The notes under the pieces were generated by a model. It made no database searches. It was given only the letters and a program-made list of their open reading frames with translations, and had not been told where the DNA came from. Shown here piece by piece: positions 1-9,200 of a stretch of 64,000 bases of DNA. The stretch spans positions 1-64,000 of the forward strand of contig JBGPHT010000018.1 in NCBI GenBank assembly GCA_041484525.1, given 5' to 3'. The position numbers and the translations under genes are program-made. The DNA is from JBGPHT01 sp041484525. Its GTDB lineage: Bacteria > Acidobacteriota > Terriglobia > Bryobacterales > Bryobacteraceae. Within the stretch, counting starts at the first letter, position 1. The number at the start of each line of letters is the position of its first letter.

Positions 1-146
1 GCCCACGACCTCGCTGCTGACGACCCAGAGATCTTCCTGTCGCTCCCGTTTCTTGCGGGTTCCCATGGCCATGCAGTATAGACGCCCAGAACATTCGCTA
101 GGTCACATGTTTTCGCGACTATTACCACAGGCTGTTAGGCCCCTGC
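1..146. other. Window edge, no gene recognised
   Basis: No reading frame here shows a recognisable domain or a convincing start. The short frames present look like chance ORFs. It may be the decayed 5' part of the fragment that follows. Confidence 0.4.
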
Positions 147-335
147 CGAACGATTCAGCAAATCCGCACCATCCCCTTGGCAGACCTGATCCGGATGAAG
201 CTCACGAGCTTCCGCGCCAAGGACGAAGCCCACATCAATGACCTGGATGAGGCCGGCTTGATCACTCCCGAGATCGAAGCTCGCCTTTCGCCGGCCCTCC
301 TCGATAGGCTTGCCCAAGCCAGGGCTCGCGGTTAG
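147..335 (+). pseudogene. C-terminal remnant of a nucleotidyltransferase-like conserved hypothetical protein
   Basis: Read in the frame ending with TAG at 333-335, this stretch encodes about 62 residues including PLADLIRMKLTSFRAKD and GLITPEIEARL. This resembles the tail of a family of conserved hypothetical, probably nucleotidyltransferase-fold proteins common in Acidobacteria. The frame stays open upstream, but the similarity stops near residue QIRTIP and no start codon with a ribosome binding site is in reach, so it is read as the tail of a broken gene. The family assignment is from memory of the motif and is uncertain. That it is a remnant follows from its length and the absence of a start. 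Confidence 0.5.
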
Positions 336-665
336 TCAGCGATTTGGTTTGTCGCGATACCCGCGCCAAAGATCGAGAAGCTTGTCCGCAATCGCGTAGG
401 GCGCCAACCCCGCGACAAAACTGATCGCCATCACAATAGCCGCGAACGGCTGAGGCGGACTTTGCGGCCCTGCCATCGCCACGTGCGCCATCGTCAACAG
501 CAACCAGACCAGGTACATCGGCACGATCAGGATCCGCATCGGAACGGCGAGTGCCTCGGCAGTTTCGGTTTTACCCGCTCCATCGAGCGCCGCCACAAGA
601 TAGAACAGGCAGAGAGTAAGCACACCGATCAGCAGGAACAGGTGGCGGCGGAAGACGTATCGCAT
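336..665 (-). CDS. Small integral membrane protein of unknown function
   Basis: This 109-residue protein has a basic N-terminus (MRYVFRRH) and three hydrophobic stretches, at about residues 8-27, 40-66 and 73-95, followed by a basic tail (YRDKPNR). It therefore probably spans the inner membrane three times. I recognise no family. It is transcribed divergently from the molybdenum hydroxylase genes that start at 742, and its stop lies directly after the stop of the remnant on the other strand. It could be a real small membrane protein or a chance ORF. The hydrophobic pattern and positively charged flanks favour a real gene. Confidence 0.55.
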   Translation of the reverse strand: MRYVFRRHLFLLIGVLTLCLFYLVAALDGAGKTETAEALAVPMRILIVPMYLVWLLLTMAHVAMAGPQSPPQPFAAIVMAISFVAGLAPYAIADKLLDLWRGYRDKPNR

Positions 666-741
666 CCTACTGCCCCAGCACCATTGAACCAGATCGTCCG
701 CGCCCGCGCTGTATACTCGAAGTTATCCCACGGAGGGCCGT

Positions 742-1221
742 ATGGCAGCAATCAAGTTCACTCTTAACGGCAAGCCGCAAACCGTCGACGCCGTTCCCGC
801 GATGCCCTTGCTTTGGGTCTTGCGCGATACGCTCGGCATGACCGGAACCAAGTTCGGCTGCGGTATGGCGCTGTGCGGCGCCTGCACCGTCCACGTCAAC
901 GGCCAGCCGATGCGCTCGTGCTCCACGCCCGTTTCGAGCATCGCCGGCAAAACCGTTACCACCATCGAAGGACTCTCGCCCGACCTCAGCCATCCCGTGC
1001 AGCGCGCGTGGATCGAAGAGGACGTGCCGCAGTGCGGTTACTGCCAGAGCGGCCAGATCATGACCGTAGCCGCGCTCCTCGCCAAGAAGGCGAACCCCAC
1101 CGACGCCGATATCGACGAGGCCCTCCACAACAGCATCTGCCGCTGCGGCACCTACCAGTCCATTCGCCGCGCCATCCACCTCGCCGCGCAATTCGCTTCG
1201 GAGAAAGGAGGCCGTAAGTGA
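742..1221 (+). CDS. [2Fe-2S] small subunit of an isoquinoline 1-oxidoreductase-type molybdenum hydroxylase
   Basis: This 159-residue protein has the two-cluster layout of xanthine-oxidase-family iron-sulfur subunits. A plant-ferredoxin-type cluster is carried by Cys40, Cys45, Cys48 and Cys60 (FGCGMALCGAC). A C-terminal helical cluster is carried by Cys98, Cys101, Cys133 and Cys135 (QCGYCQSGQ, CRCGTY). It passes electrons from the molybdopterin subunit encoded by the next gene, whose GTG start overlaps this stop by 4 bases. There is no FAD-binding CoxM-like subunit, as is typical of the IorAB group, which donates to a cytochrome or other periplasmic acceptor. The ATG is preceded by CGGAGGG, and a TATACT -10-like hexamer lies at 712-717. 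The substrate cannot be predicted. Confidence 0.9.
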   Translation: MAAIKFTLNGKPQTVDAVPAMPLLWVLRDTLGMTGTKFGCGMALCGACTVHVNGQPMRSCSTPVSSIAGKTVTTIEGLSPDLSHPVQRAWIEEDVPQCGYCQSGQIMTVAALLAKKANPTDADIDEALHNSICRCGTYQSIRRAIHLAAQFASEKGGRK

Positions 1222-3278
1222 ACCGCCGCAGCTTCCTTAAAACCGGCGCCGCTGCCACCGGCGGTCTGCTGCTCCGCTTTCAACTGCCATCGCTCAGCGC
1301 CGCGCCCACCAGCAACAAGCTGAACGCCTGGGTCCACATTGCCACCGACGACTCCGTTACGCTCTTCATCCACAAGGCCGAGATGGGCCAGGGGACCGTC
1401 ACCTCGCTCGCCATGCTGCTGGCCGAGGAGCTCGAGTGCGACTGGAAGAAAATCCGCACCGAATTCCCCGGCATCGATCGCGCTTACGGCGCCAACCAGG
1501 GTGTCGTCGGAAGCCAAAGCATCCGCTCCTCGTACACGACGCTGCGACAGGCCGGCGCCGCCGCGCGCGAAATGTTGATCGAAGCCGCAGCCCAAAAATG
1601 GGGCGTGGATAAATCCCAGTGCCGCGCGCAAAACAACGCGGTTGTCAACACCTCGAGCAGCGCCCGCCTCAGCTACGGCGAGTTGGCGGAGGCCGCATCC
1701 AAGCTGCCGGTGCCCGCTAACGTGCCGCTCAAGCCGGCGGTGCAATTCCAGGTCATCGGCAAATCGCACAAGCGCCTCGACACGCCCGAGAAGGTGAACG
1801 GTAAGGCCACCTTCGGCATCGACGTGCGTCTTCCCGGGATGCTCTACGCCGTGGTGGCGCGCTGTCCCGTTTTCGGCGGCAAGGTCTCGGGCTTCGACCA
1901 CGCCAAGGCGAAAGCCGTCCCCGGCGTGAAGCACGTAGTGCAGATTTCCACCGGTGTCGCCGTGGTGGCCGAGAACACCTGGGCCGCCATGCAGGGCCGC
2001 CGCGCCCTCGAAGTGCGCTTCGACGAAGGCGCCCGCGCCGACCTGAGCAGCGCCGAAATCCGCCGCCGATTCGTCGAGAAGGCGCAGCAGCCCGGCACCC
2101 AGATGCAGAAAGCCGGCGACGCGCCCGCCGCTCTCGCCGCCGCGTCCAAGAAAATCGAGGCCGTCTACGAAGCGCCCTACCTCGCCCACGCGCCCATGGA
2201 GCCGCTCAACTGTACCGCCGATGTGCGCCCCGATGGCTGCGACGTCTGGGCATCCACTCAAGGACAGTCCGCCGCGCTCGGCGCCGCTGTCAGCATCACC
2301 AAACTCAAACCCGAGCAGGTGAAGGTCTATACGAAGTACATGGGTGGCGGCTTCGGCCGCCGCGCGCGCGCCGACTATATCGGCGAGGCCGTCGAGGTCT
2401 CGAAAGCCATCGGCAAGCCGGTGCAGCTCACCTGGGCGCGTGAGGACGACATGCAGCAGGATTGGTATCGCCCCGCGTCCTACACCCGCTTCGAAGCCTG
2501 CCTGGATGCCGATGGCTGGCCCGTGGCGATCGCTTCGCGCGTCGTCTGCCCGCCCTTCGGTGGCGGTGGCAGGACCGCCGTCGAGGGTATCGCCGACGCG
2601 CCCTACACAATTCCCAACGTGCTCGTGGAGCATCATCCCGAAGACCCCGGCATTCCGGTGAGCTACTGGCGCTCCGTCGGCTACTCGCAGAATATCTTCT
2701 TCACCGAAGGCTTCATCGACGAGATGGCCGTGGCCGCCGGCAAGGACCCACTCGAGTTCCGCCGGCGATTGCTCGCGAAATCGCCGCGCGTGCTGGCCGC
2801 GCTCGAACTGGCCGCCGAAAAGGCCGGCTGGGGCAAGCCGCTCCCAGCCGGACACGCCCGCGGCATCGGCCTCTCCACCAACATCGGCAGCTTCACCGCG
2901 CAGGTGGCGGAGGTCTCCGTGACGCAGGGCAAAATCCGCGTCCACCGCGTAGTCAGCGCCGTGGATTGCGGCCAGGCGGTGAACCCCGCCGGCATCGAGC
3001 AGCAGATCCAAAGCGGCATCGTGTTCGGCCTGAGCGCCGCGCTCAAGGGCGCAATCACCATCGACAAGGGCCGCGTGCAGCAGGACAACTTCCATCAATA
3101 TGATGTGCTGCGCATCGACGAGATGCCGGTCGTCGAAGTGCACCTGGTGCCCAGCCAGGCCGCTCCCGGCGGCATCGGCGAAGCCAGCACCCCTGGCATC
3201 GCCCCCGCCGTTGCCAACGCCATCTTTGCCGCCACCGGCCAGCGCATCCGAACGTTGCCGATCAAGTTAGGAGCTTGA
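1218..3278 (+). CDS. Molybdopterin-binding large subunit, isoquinoline 1-oxidoreductase/aldehyde dehydrogenase type, Tat-exported
   Basis: This 686-residue protein begins with MNRRSFLKTGAAATGG, a twin-arginine signal, so the folded enzyme with its cofactor is probably exported together with the small subunit. The family motif for molybdopterin contact, GGGFGRR, lies at about residues 376-382. The C-terminal GIGEASTPG carries the expected catalytic glutamate near residue 655. The length fits IorB-like subunits, which lack the FAD module. It starts with GTG inside the stop region of the small-subunit gene, so translation is probably coupled. The family hydroxylates N-heterocycles or oxidises aldehydes with water as oxygen source. 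Neighbouring cupin and fucosidase genes hint at a carbohydrate or aldehyde context, but that is only inference. Confidence 0.9.
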   Translation: MNRRSFLKTGAAATGGLLLRFQLPSLSAAPTSNKLNAWVHIATDDSVTLFIHKAEMGQGTVTSLAMLLAEELECDWKKIRTEFPGIDRAYGANQGVVGSQSIRSSYTTLRQAGAAAREMLIEAAAQKWGVDKSQCRAQNNAVVNTSSSARLSYGELAEAASKLPVPANVPLKPAVQFQVIGKSHKRLDTPEKVNGKATFGIDVRLPGMLYAVVARCPVFGGKVSGFDHAKAKAVPGVKHVVQISTGVAVVAENTWAAMQGRRALEVRFDEGARADLSSAEIRRRFVEKAQQPGTQMQKAGDAPAALAAASKKIEAVYEAPYLAHAPMEPLNCTADVRPDGCDVWASTQGQSAALGAAVSITKLKPEQVKVYTKYMGGGFGRRARADYIGEAVEVSKAIGKPVQLTWAREDDMQQDWYRPASYTRFEACLDADGWPVAIASRVVCPPFGGGGRTAVEGIADAPYTIPNVLVEHHPEDPGIPVSYWRSVGYSQNIFFTEGFIDEMAVAAGKDPLEFRRRLLAKSPRVLAALELAAEKAGWGKPLPAGHARGIGLSTNIGSFTAQVAEVSVTQGKIRVHRVVSAVDCGQAVNPAGIEQQIQSGIVFGLSAALKGAITIDKGRVQQDNFHQYDVLRIDEMPVVEVHLVPSQAAPGGIGEASTPGIAPAVANAIFAATGQRIRTLPIKLGA

Positions 3279-3285
3279 GGTCCTC

Positions 3286-3696
3286 ATGAAACGCCGAGAA
3301 TTCGCCGCTCTCCTGACCGCTCTCGCCGCCGCGAAAGCCCAGACGCCCGCCACCATTCCCTCCAAGGTCTACCCCTTCGACGACCTTGCCGTGAAAGTCA
3401 ACGGCGCCAATAAATCCCGCGCAGTTTTCAACGGCGTCAATCGCACCGGCTTCCCGCTCGAGGTCCACGAGACCGAGCTCGGACCCGGCGGCGCCCCGCA
3501 TCCGCCGCATCGCCACCTGCACGAGGAGATGCTCGTCGTCCTCGACGGCACGGTTGCGTTCACTGTCAACGGCGCCACTACGAAACTCTCGCCCGGCTCC
3601 GTCGCCTACGCCGCGTCCAACGATCTGCATGGCCCGAGCAACCCCACTGACAAGCCGTGCCGCTACCTGGTCGTCACCATCGGACGCGATAATTAG
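3286..3696 (+). CDS. Exported cupin-domain protein
   Basis: The 136-residue product starts with MKRREFAALLTALAAAKAQ, a Tat- or Sec-type signal peptide. It continues as one small beta-barrel cupin domain. The metal-binding motif is visible as PHPPHRHLHEEML with two histidines and a glutamate, and the second motif is present later (DLHGPSN). It follows the molybdenum hydroxylase gene by 7 bases and precedes the fucosidase by 3 bases, so all four genes probably form one transcript. Single-domain cupins bind metals or small sugars. The specific role is unknown. Confidence 0.85.
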   Translation: MKRREFAALLTALAAAKAQTPATIPSKVYPFDDLAVKVNGANKSRAVFNGVNRTGFPLEVHETELGPGGAPHPPHRHLHEEMLVVLDGTVAFTVNGATTKLSPGSVAYAASNDLHGPSNPTDKPCRYLVVTIGRDN

Positions 3697-3699
3697 TCG

Positions 3700-5190
3700 A
3701 TGCGTCGCCGAGATCTGCTCCGAACCGCCGCGGCCGTTCCGCTCGCGCTGGCTGCGCAACGCCTTGCAACTGCCCAGGCCCGCTACGCGCCCACCTGGGA
3801 ATCGATCGACCGCCGGCCTTCGCCCTCGTGGTACACCGATGCCAAGTTCGGCATCTTCATTCACTGGGGCGTCTACTCCGTTCCCTCCTACGCCGCCGTC
3901 AACGTCAAAGACGAGAACCCCTACGCCGAGTGGTATTGGAATTCGCTCACCAAGGGTAAAACGGCCCCAGGACCCACCGGCAACGGCGCGCTCACCTGGC
4001 AGTTCCACAAGCGCGCCTTCGGCGAGAACTTTTCCTACTTCGATTTCGCGCCGCTCTTCCGCGCCGAGCTCTACGATCCCGGCCACTGGGCCGACGTCTT
4101 CGCCCGCTCCGGCGCCAAATACGTCGCGCTCACCTCGAAACATCACGAGGGTTTCACGCTTTGGCGCAGCGCCGAGGCCAACCGCGCCTGGGGACGCCCG
4201 TGGAACGCCGTGGATATCGGACCCAAGCGCGACCTGCTGCTCGACCTCATGGAGGCGGGCCGCCGCAAGGGTCTCCACATGGGTATCTACTATTCACTCT
4301 ACGAGTGGTACAACCCCATCTGGCTTTCCGACAAGAAGCGCTATGTCACCGAGCACATGCACCCGCAGTTCAAGGATGTCGTCACGCGCGCCAAGCCGAG
4401 CATCATTTTCTGCGACGGTGAGTGGGATCTCCCGAGCGACGAATGGCGCTCGCCCGAGCTGCTCGCGTGGCTCTTCAACGAATCCCCGGTGCGCGACGAA
4501 GTGGCGATCGACGATCGATGGGGCAAGGATACGCGCCACAAGCACGGCGGCTACTACACCACCGAGTACACCGCCGGCTTGGCGGCCGGCACGCACCCCT
4601 GGGAAGAGAGCCGCGGCATGGGCTACTCATACGGCTACAACCGCATGGAGACACTGCGGGACTACCACACCGATCGCGACCTGCTCCTCATGCTCATCGA
4701 TATCGTGAGCCGCGGCGGCAACCTGCTCCTCGACATCGGCCCCACCGGCGACGGCCGCATCCCCGTCATCATGGAGGAGCGCCTGACCCAGATCGGCGAC
4801 TGGCTCCGCCCCAACGGGGAGGCCATTTACGGCACTCACCAGTGGCGCCACTCCCGCCAGTGGAGCGCCGGCACCGTGCCCAAGCTCGAAGAAAAGCAGT
4901 TTATGGGCGAGTACGATATCAAGAAGTTGGTGGATGCTCCGCCGGCAGGCTACGCGCGCGTCGAAGCGTTTCTGACCGCCGGCCCTGGCGCCGTCTACGC
5001 GATCGTTCCGCACGCCGTCCGCGAGTTGGCAATCGATGATGTCGAAGCCCCCTCGGGCGTGCGCGTGACCCTGGTGGAAGGTGGCGGCGCTGTCCAGTCG
5101 ACGCTGCAGGGCAAGCGCCTCACCATCCGCGTGCCGGCCAGCCTTCCCCCTCGTCAGGCCTACGCCTTCAAGCTGGCCGGCGCCCGCTGA
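3700..5190 (+). CDS. Exported alpha-L-fucosidase, GH29
   Basis: The 496-residue protein carries an N-terminal signal (MRRRDLLRTAAAVPLALAA) with a twin-arginine-like start. It then shows the GH29 catalytic barrel: WYTDAKFGIFIHWGVYSVP near residue 45, TSKHHEGFTLW near 147, and CDGEWD at about 238-243, whose Asp239 is the likely nucleophile. A C-terminal beta domain follows (AFLTAGPGAVYAIV). The enzyme removes alpha-linked L-fucose from glycans outside the cytoplasm. It is the last gene of the apparent plus-strand operon starting at 742 and is followed 7 bases later by the convergent end of a small membrane protein gene. Confidence 0.93.
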   Translation: MRRRDLLRTAAAVPLALAAQRLATAQARYAPTWESIDRRPSPSWYTDAKFGIFIHWGVYSVPSYAAVNVKDENPYAEWYWNSLTKGKTAPGPTGNGALTWQFHKRAFGENFSYFDFAPLFRAELYDPGHWADVFARSGAKYVALTSKHHEGFTLWRSAEANRAWGRPWNAVDIGPKRDLLLDLMEAGRRKGLHMGIYYSLYEWYNPIWLSDKKRYVTEHMHPQFKDVVTRAKPSIIFCDGEWDLPSDEWRSPELLAWLFNESPVRDEVAIDDRWGKDTRHKHGGYYTTEYTAGLAAGTHPWEESRGMGYSYGYNRMETLRDYHTDRDLLLMLIDIVSRGGNLLLDIGPTGDGRIPVIMEERLTQIGDWLRPNGEAIYGTHQWRHSRQWSAGTVPKLEEKQFMGEYDIKKLVDAPPAGYARVEAFLTAGPGAVYAIVPHAVRELAIDDVEAPSGVRVTLVEGGGAVQSTLQGKRLTIRVPASLPPRQAYAFKLAGAR

Positions 5191-5197
5191 ATCCACC

Positions 5198-5455
5198 TCA
5201 AACCGACGAATGCCTGCGCGTCACCAATCGATACAGCGCGAGCAGCAGGATCGCCCCCAACGTCGACGAGATCAATCCCGCGCCTTGGCCCGGGCCATAT
5301 AGACCGAGTATCCTGCCGAGGAAACCCGCGACCACCGCACCGGAAACACCGAGCAGCATCGTCACGAAAATCCCGCCCGGATCGTGCCCAGGCATGACGA
5401 GTTTCGCCAGCGCACCGACAATCAACCCGATGAACAGCATCCAAATCAATTGCAT
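5198..5455 (-). CDS. GlsB/YeaQ/YmgE-family membrane protein (transglycosylase-associated)
   Basis: The 85-residue product is a glycine-rich small membrane protein with three hydrophobic segments and the family pattern MQLIWMLFIGLIVGALAKL followed by a PGHDPGG turn. The longer frame reaches 5644, but the ATG at 5455 is chosen because GGGAGG lies five bases upstream and because family members are 80-90 residues long. These proteins are often induced by general stress in other bacteria; their molecular role is poorly known. It ends convergently with the fucosidase gene and starts divergently from the DUF4126 gene. Confidence 0.88.
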   Translation of the reverse strand: MQLIWMLFIGLIVGALAKLVMPGHDPGGIFVTMLLGVSGAVVAGFLGRILGLYGPGQGAGLISSTLGAILLLALYRLVTRRHSSV

Positions 5456-5579
5456 TTCTACCTCCCGGCTCCCAATAGAAGTGACGCCCCCGAGGCGTCC
5501 CGGATTTTTTCTTACGTAGATGAAGGGGTGTACTCTGGCTGCCTGTGACCCCATAACGGTGCTAGCTTGAAAATACGGT

Positions 5580-6230
5580 GTGCCATTGGGCGGGCTAGCC
5601 ACACTCGGGTTGGGCATGGGATCGGCTTGGCTTTCGGGCTTCAACCTCTACGCCACCGTCCTGACTCTTGGCCTGCTGCAACGATTCCACTTGGTAAAGT
5701 TGCCCGGGACGCTGGATTTCATTAGCCACGGGTGGGTGCTCGCGGTTGCCGCTGTTCTTTACTCGATTGAGTTCCTGGCCGACAAGATTCCCTGGGTCGA
5801 TTCAGCCTGGGATGCTATTCACACGTTCATTCGCGTGCCCGCCGGCGCAATTATGGCCGCCTCTGCGTTTGCCGATTTCGACCCGGCTGTTCGCGCTGCT
5901 GCTCTACTCGCCGGCGGTTCTCTCGCGCTGGGCTCTCATGGGACCAAAGCGAGTGTTCGCATGGCTGCAAACGCCAGTCCGGAGCCGTTTTCGAACATCC
6001 TCTTGAGTCTGCTGGAAGACGTATTCACCGTGGGATTGGCGATTCTCGCGGCCTTTCATCCGGCCGTGATTCTAGCGATCCTGGTCCTCTTCCTGCTGTT
6101 GCTCGCCTGGTTGATGCCGAAGGTGCTGCGAGCGATCCGCCGCATGCTGGACCGGGTCGCCGGAATGTTCGGCTCTCATTCGAATCCCGATCTAGCGGCG
6201 GGATCGCATCGGGAAAGAAGTTCGCAATAA
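5580..6230 (+). CDS. DUF4126-family membrane protein
   Basis: This 216-residue protein starts at GTG and has the DUF4126 opening, GLGMGSAWLSGFNLYATVL. A conserved IEFLADKIPWVDSAWD block around residue 60 follows, with a glycine-rich GGSLALGSHGTKASVR segment near 110-125 and a long hydrophobic helix at about 145-180. It is predicted to be an integral membrane protein with four or five spans and a basic cytoplasmic tail. The function of the family is unknown. An internal ATG at 5616 is an alternative start. It stands alone, divergent from the small membrane protein and followed by the hybrid kinase. Confidence 0.82.
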   Translation: MPLGGLATLGLGMGSAWLSGFNLYATVLTLGLLQRFHLVKLPGTLDFISHGWVLAVAAVLYSIEFLADKIPWVDSAWDAIHTFIRVPAGAIMAASAFADFDPAVRAAALLAGGSLALGSHGTKASVRMAANASPEPFSNILLSLLEDVFTVGLAILAAFHPAVILAILVLFLLLLAWLMPKVLRAIRRMLDRVAGMFGSHSNPDLAAGSHRERSSQ

Positions 6231-6274
6231 TGCATCTGATAGAATGACTTCTCCTTCTTCCAAAGGGTCAGCTT

Positions 6275-9200
6275 ATGGGTACTTCGGAGTCCTCCGTCTT
6301 TCCTGATCGCCCGCCGGGGCCAGTGACCTCTACCGAACTCGATAGCGAACACGAAAACCAGCAACTCCGCGACCGCATAGCCGAGTTGACCCGCCAACTT
6401 GCCGATCGCGAACAACTGGAAGACCGCCTGCGCGAGAGTGAAGAGCGATACCGGGCCCTGTGCAACAGCATGAAGGAGGGTTTCGCTGTTTGCGAGATGA
6501 TCTTCGACGATGCCGGCAAGCCTGCTGATTTCCGCTACCTCGAGATCAATCCAGGCGGAACCGAGCCGTCCGGGCTGAAGCCGGAGGAGATCGTCGGCAA
6601 GACTGCCCGCCAACTTTCCGCCGGCCTGCCAGACTCCGCGTTTGAGGCTTTGGGCCGTGTCGTAACTACCGGAAAACCGAGCGATTTCGAAATCTACAGT
6701 ACTGTCTCCGCGAAACACTACGAATGCCGCGCATATCGGATTTCGCCGGGCCGATTCGCGCTTCTGTTTCACGACGTCACAGACCGCAAGCGTGCCGAAC
6801 ACGCGCTCAACGAGGGGGAGCAGCGCCTGCGGATCGCCAAAGACGCCGCCAAGCTCGGGATTTACGACTACGACGTCGCGGCGGGAACGATCATGTGGGA
6901 CGCGCGAGTGAGGCAGTTATGGGGTGTCGACCCCGAAGTGCCCATCACCCTCGACACGTTCTTCTTCGGTCTGCATCCGGACGATCGTGCCCAGACGCAA
7001 GCTCTCCTGGAACGCGCGCTCGATCCTGCGGGAAGCGGCGAATACTACGCGGAGTACCGTGTAATCAGCCACGCCGATGCGAGCGAACGATGGGTGGCCG
7101 CGACCGGACAGGTCTTTTTCGAACAGGGCCGGGCGGTGCATCTGATTGGCACCGGTCAGGACATCAGCGAGTGGAAGCGGGCCGAGACAGCGCTCAAAGA
7201 AAGCGAGGAGCGGCTGCGAATGGCGCAACGCGCGGCGCATATCGGCATTTGGGATTGGGATCCAAGGACAGGCGACGTGATCTGGACGCCCGAAGGGAGG
7301 GCGGATGAATCCGCGACTGCCGACATCGTCAGGGATCCTACGGCCCGGCGTAGGCTGGTCCACCCGGAAGATTTCGCGAGGATGCAGGCGGCCCGCGACC
7401 AGGCGCTCGCGAATCGTCAGCCCATCGACCTGGAAATCCGCACCCTTCCGCATACAGGCGGGGTCCGCTGGATCAACGTCAAGGGTGGCGCCGTCTACAA
7501 CCAGGCGGGTGAGATCGTCCGCGTTCTCGGCGTCTACATCGATATCACCGAGCGCAAGCGCCTGGAGGAAGAACTTCGCCAGCGTCTCGAGGAGTTGGAG
7601 AAGTTGATGGACGTGGCACCGGTCGCCATTTTGGTTGCCCACGACCAGGGGGGTCATAAAATCACCGGGAACCGGATGGCGAACCAGTTGTACGAGTCGA
7701 GCGAAGGCGAGAACATTTCCGCCCGGCCGGCTCTGCCAGTGCCCAGCCCGCGCCGGTACTTCCGTGACGGTGTGGAGTTGAAGGCGGAAGAGCTCCCCAT
7801 GCAGAAAGCGGCCATGCACGGACAGGATGTAAGGGATGCGGAGCTGGAGTTCCTGCTTCCAAGCGGCAAGCGGATCATTGTGTGGGGTCACGCGAGCCCG
7901 CTGCGCGACGACGCTGGCCAGATCCGGGGCGCTGTCGGCGCGTTCCTGGATATTACCAGCAAGAAGCGAGCGGAAGCTGAGCTGCGCGAGAGTGAAGAGC
8001 GTTTCCGGAATATCGCTGACACCGCCTCGGTCATGATGTGGATGAGCGACCCCGGCTATGCCGTTACGTTCATCAACAGGCTGGCGGCGGTGTTTACAGG
8101 CTTAACGGTGGAGCAGTTGCAGAACGGCGGCTGGAGCGAGGTCATTCATCCCGATGACATGGAGATCCTCAGTTCCTGGTTCCGGACTGCCACCGGCAGC
8201 CGCAGCACCGATCAAGCGACTTTCCGTTTGCGTCGCGCGGACGGGGAGTATCGGCACATGGTCGCCACCACGAGTCCACGGTACATTGGCGATGTCTATG
8301 CCGGTCAAATCGGCACTACTGTCGATATCACGGATATCGAGCGCGCGCATGAGCGGGAAATCGACCGGCAGAAACTGGAAAGCGTGGGAACCCTGGCCAA
8401 CGGCATCGCTCACGATTTCAATAATCTGCTCGGCGGCGTCCTGGCGAATGCGGAACTCGCCCTGCTGGAGAATGCCGAGGGTGGGTCTCCAGTAGAAGGG
8501 CTGCGTCATATCCGCACCGCGGCAATTCGGGGATCCGAAATTGTCCGTCAGTTGATGGTTTATTCCGGCCAGGAGAGTCCCGTATCCGAGCTCGTCGATC
8601 TTGCGAAATTGATCGAGGAGATGATCGAGCTGCTCAAAATCTCCGTGTCGAAGCATGCGGTTTTGCAGATGCAGCTCGGCAAGGATCTTCCCGCCGTGCG
8701 TGCCAATCCGGCGCAACTGAGACAACTGGTGATGAACCTCGTGATCAACAGTTCGGAGGCCATCGACGACCGGCCCGGAACGATCCACATCGGGATGGCG
8801 CGGCTAACGGTAGAGTCCGATTCCGTTCCGAGCGCCGTCCAGTCCCTGCCGGCCGGCGACTACATACTGCTCGATGTCTCCGATACCGGCTGCGGCATGA
8901 CCGCGGAGGCGCAAGCCCGAATCTTCGATCCGTTCTACACCACCAAGTATCAAGGTCGCGGGCTCGGACTCGCCGTGGTTCAGGGTATTGTTCGAGGTTT
9001 CGGGGGCGCAATCAAAATCGAGAGCGCTCCCGACAAGGGCACGACGGTTCAGGTATGGGTGCCTTGTGCCGGCGAGCTGCTTCAGGCAAAGCGCGATAGA
9101 ATTGCGGACAGCGCCCGCATTGAGGTCCGCGCCCCGTTCGGGACGGTCCTGATCGTGGAAGACGAAGAACCGCTGCGCGAAGTCGTTTCCAAGATGCTGC

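Noticed and set aside
1152..3143. A 663-codon open frame on the minus strand opposite the molybdenum hydroxylase large subunit.
   Set aside because: It lies wholly antisense to a gene with clear motifs. High G+C and codon bias commonly leave such antisense frames open; its product is rich in Gly, Arg and His and shows no domain.
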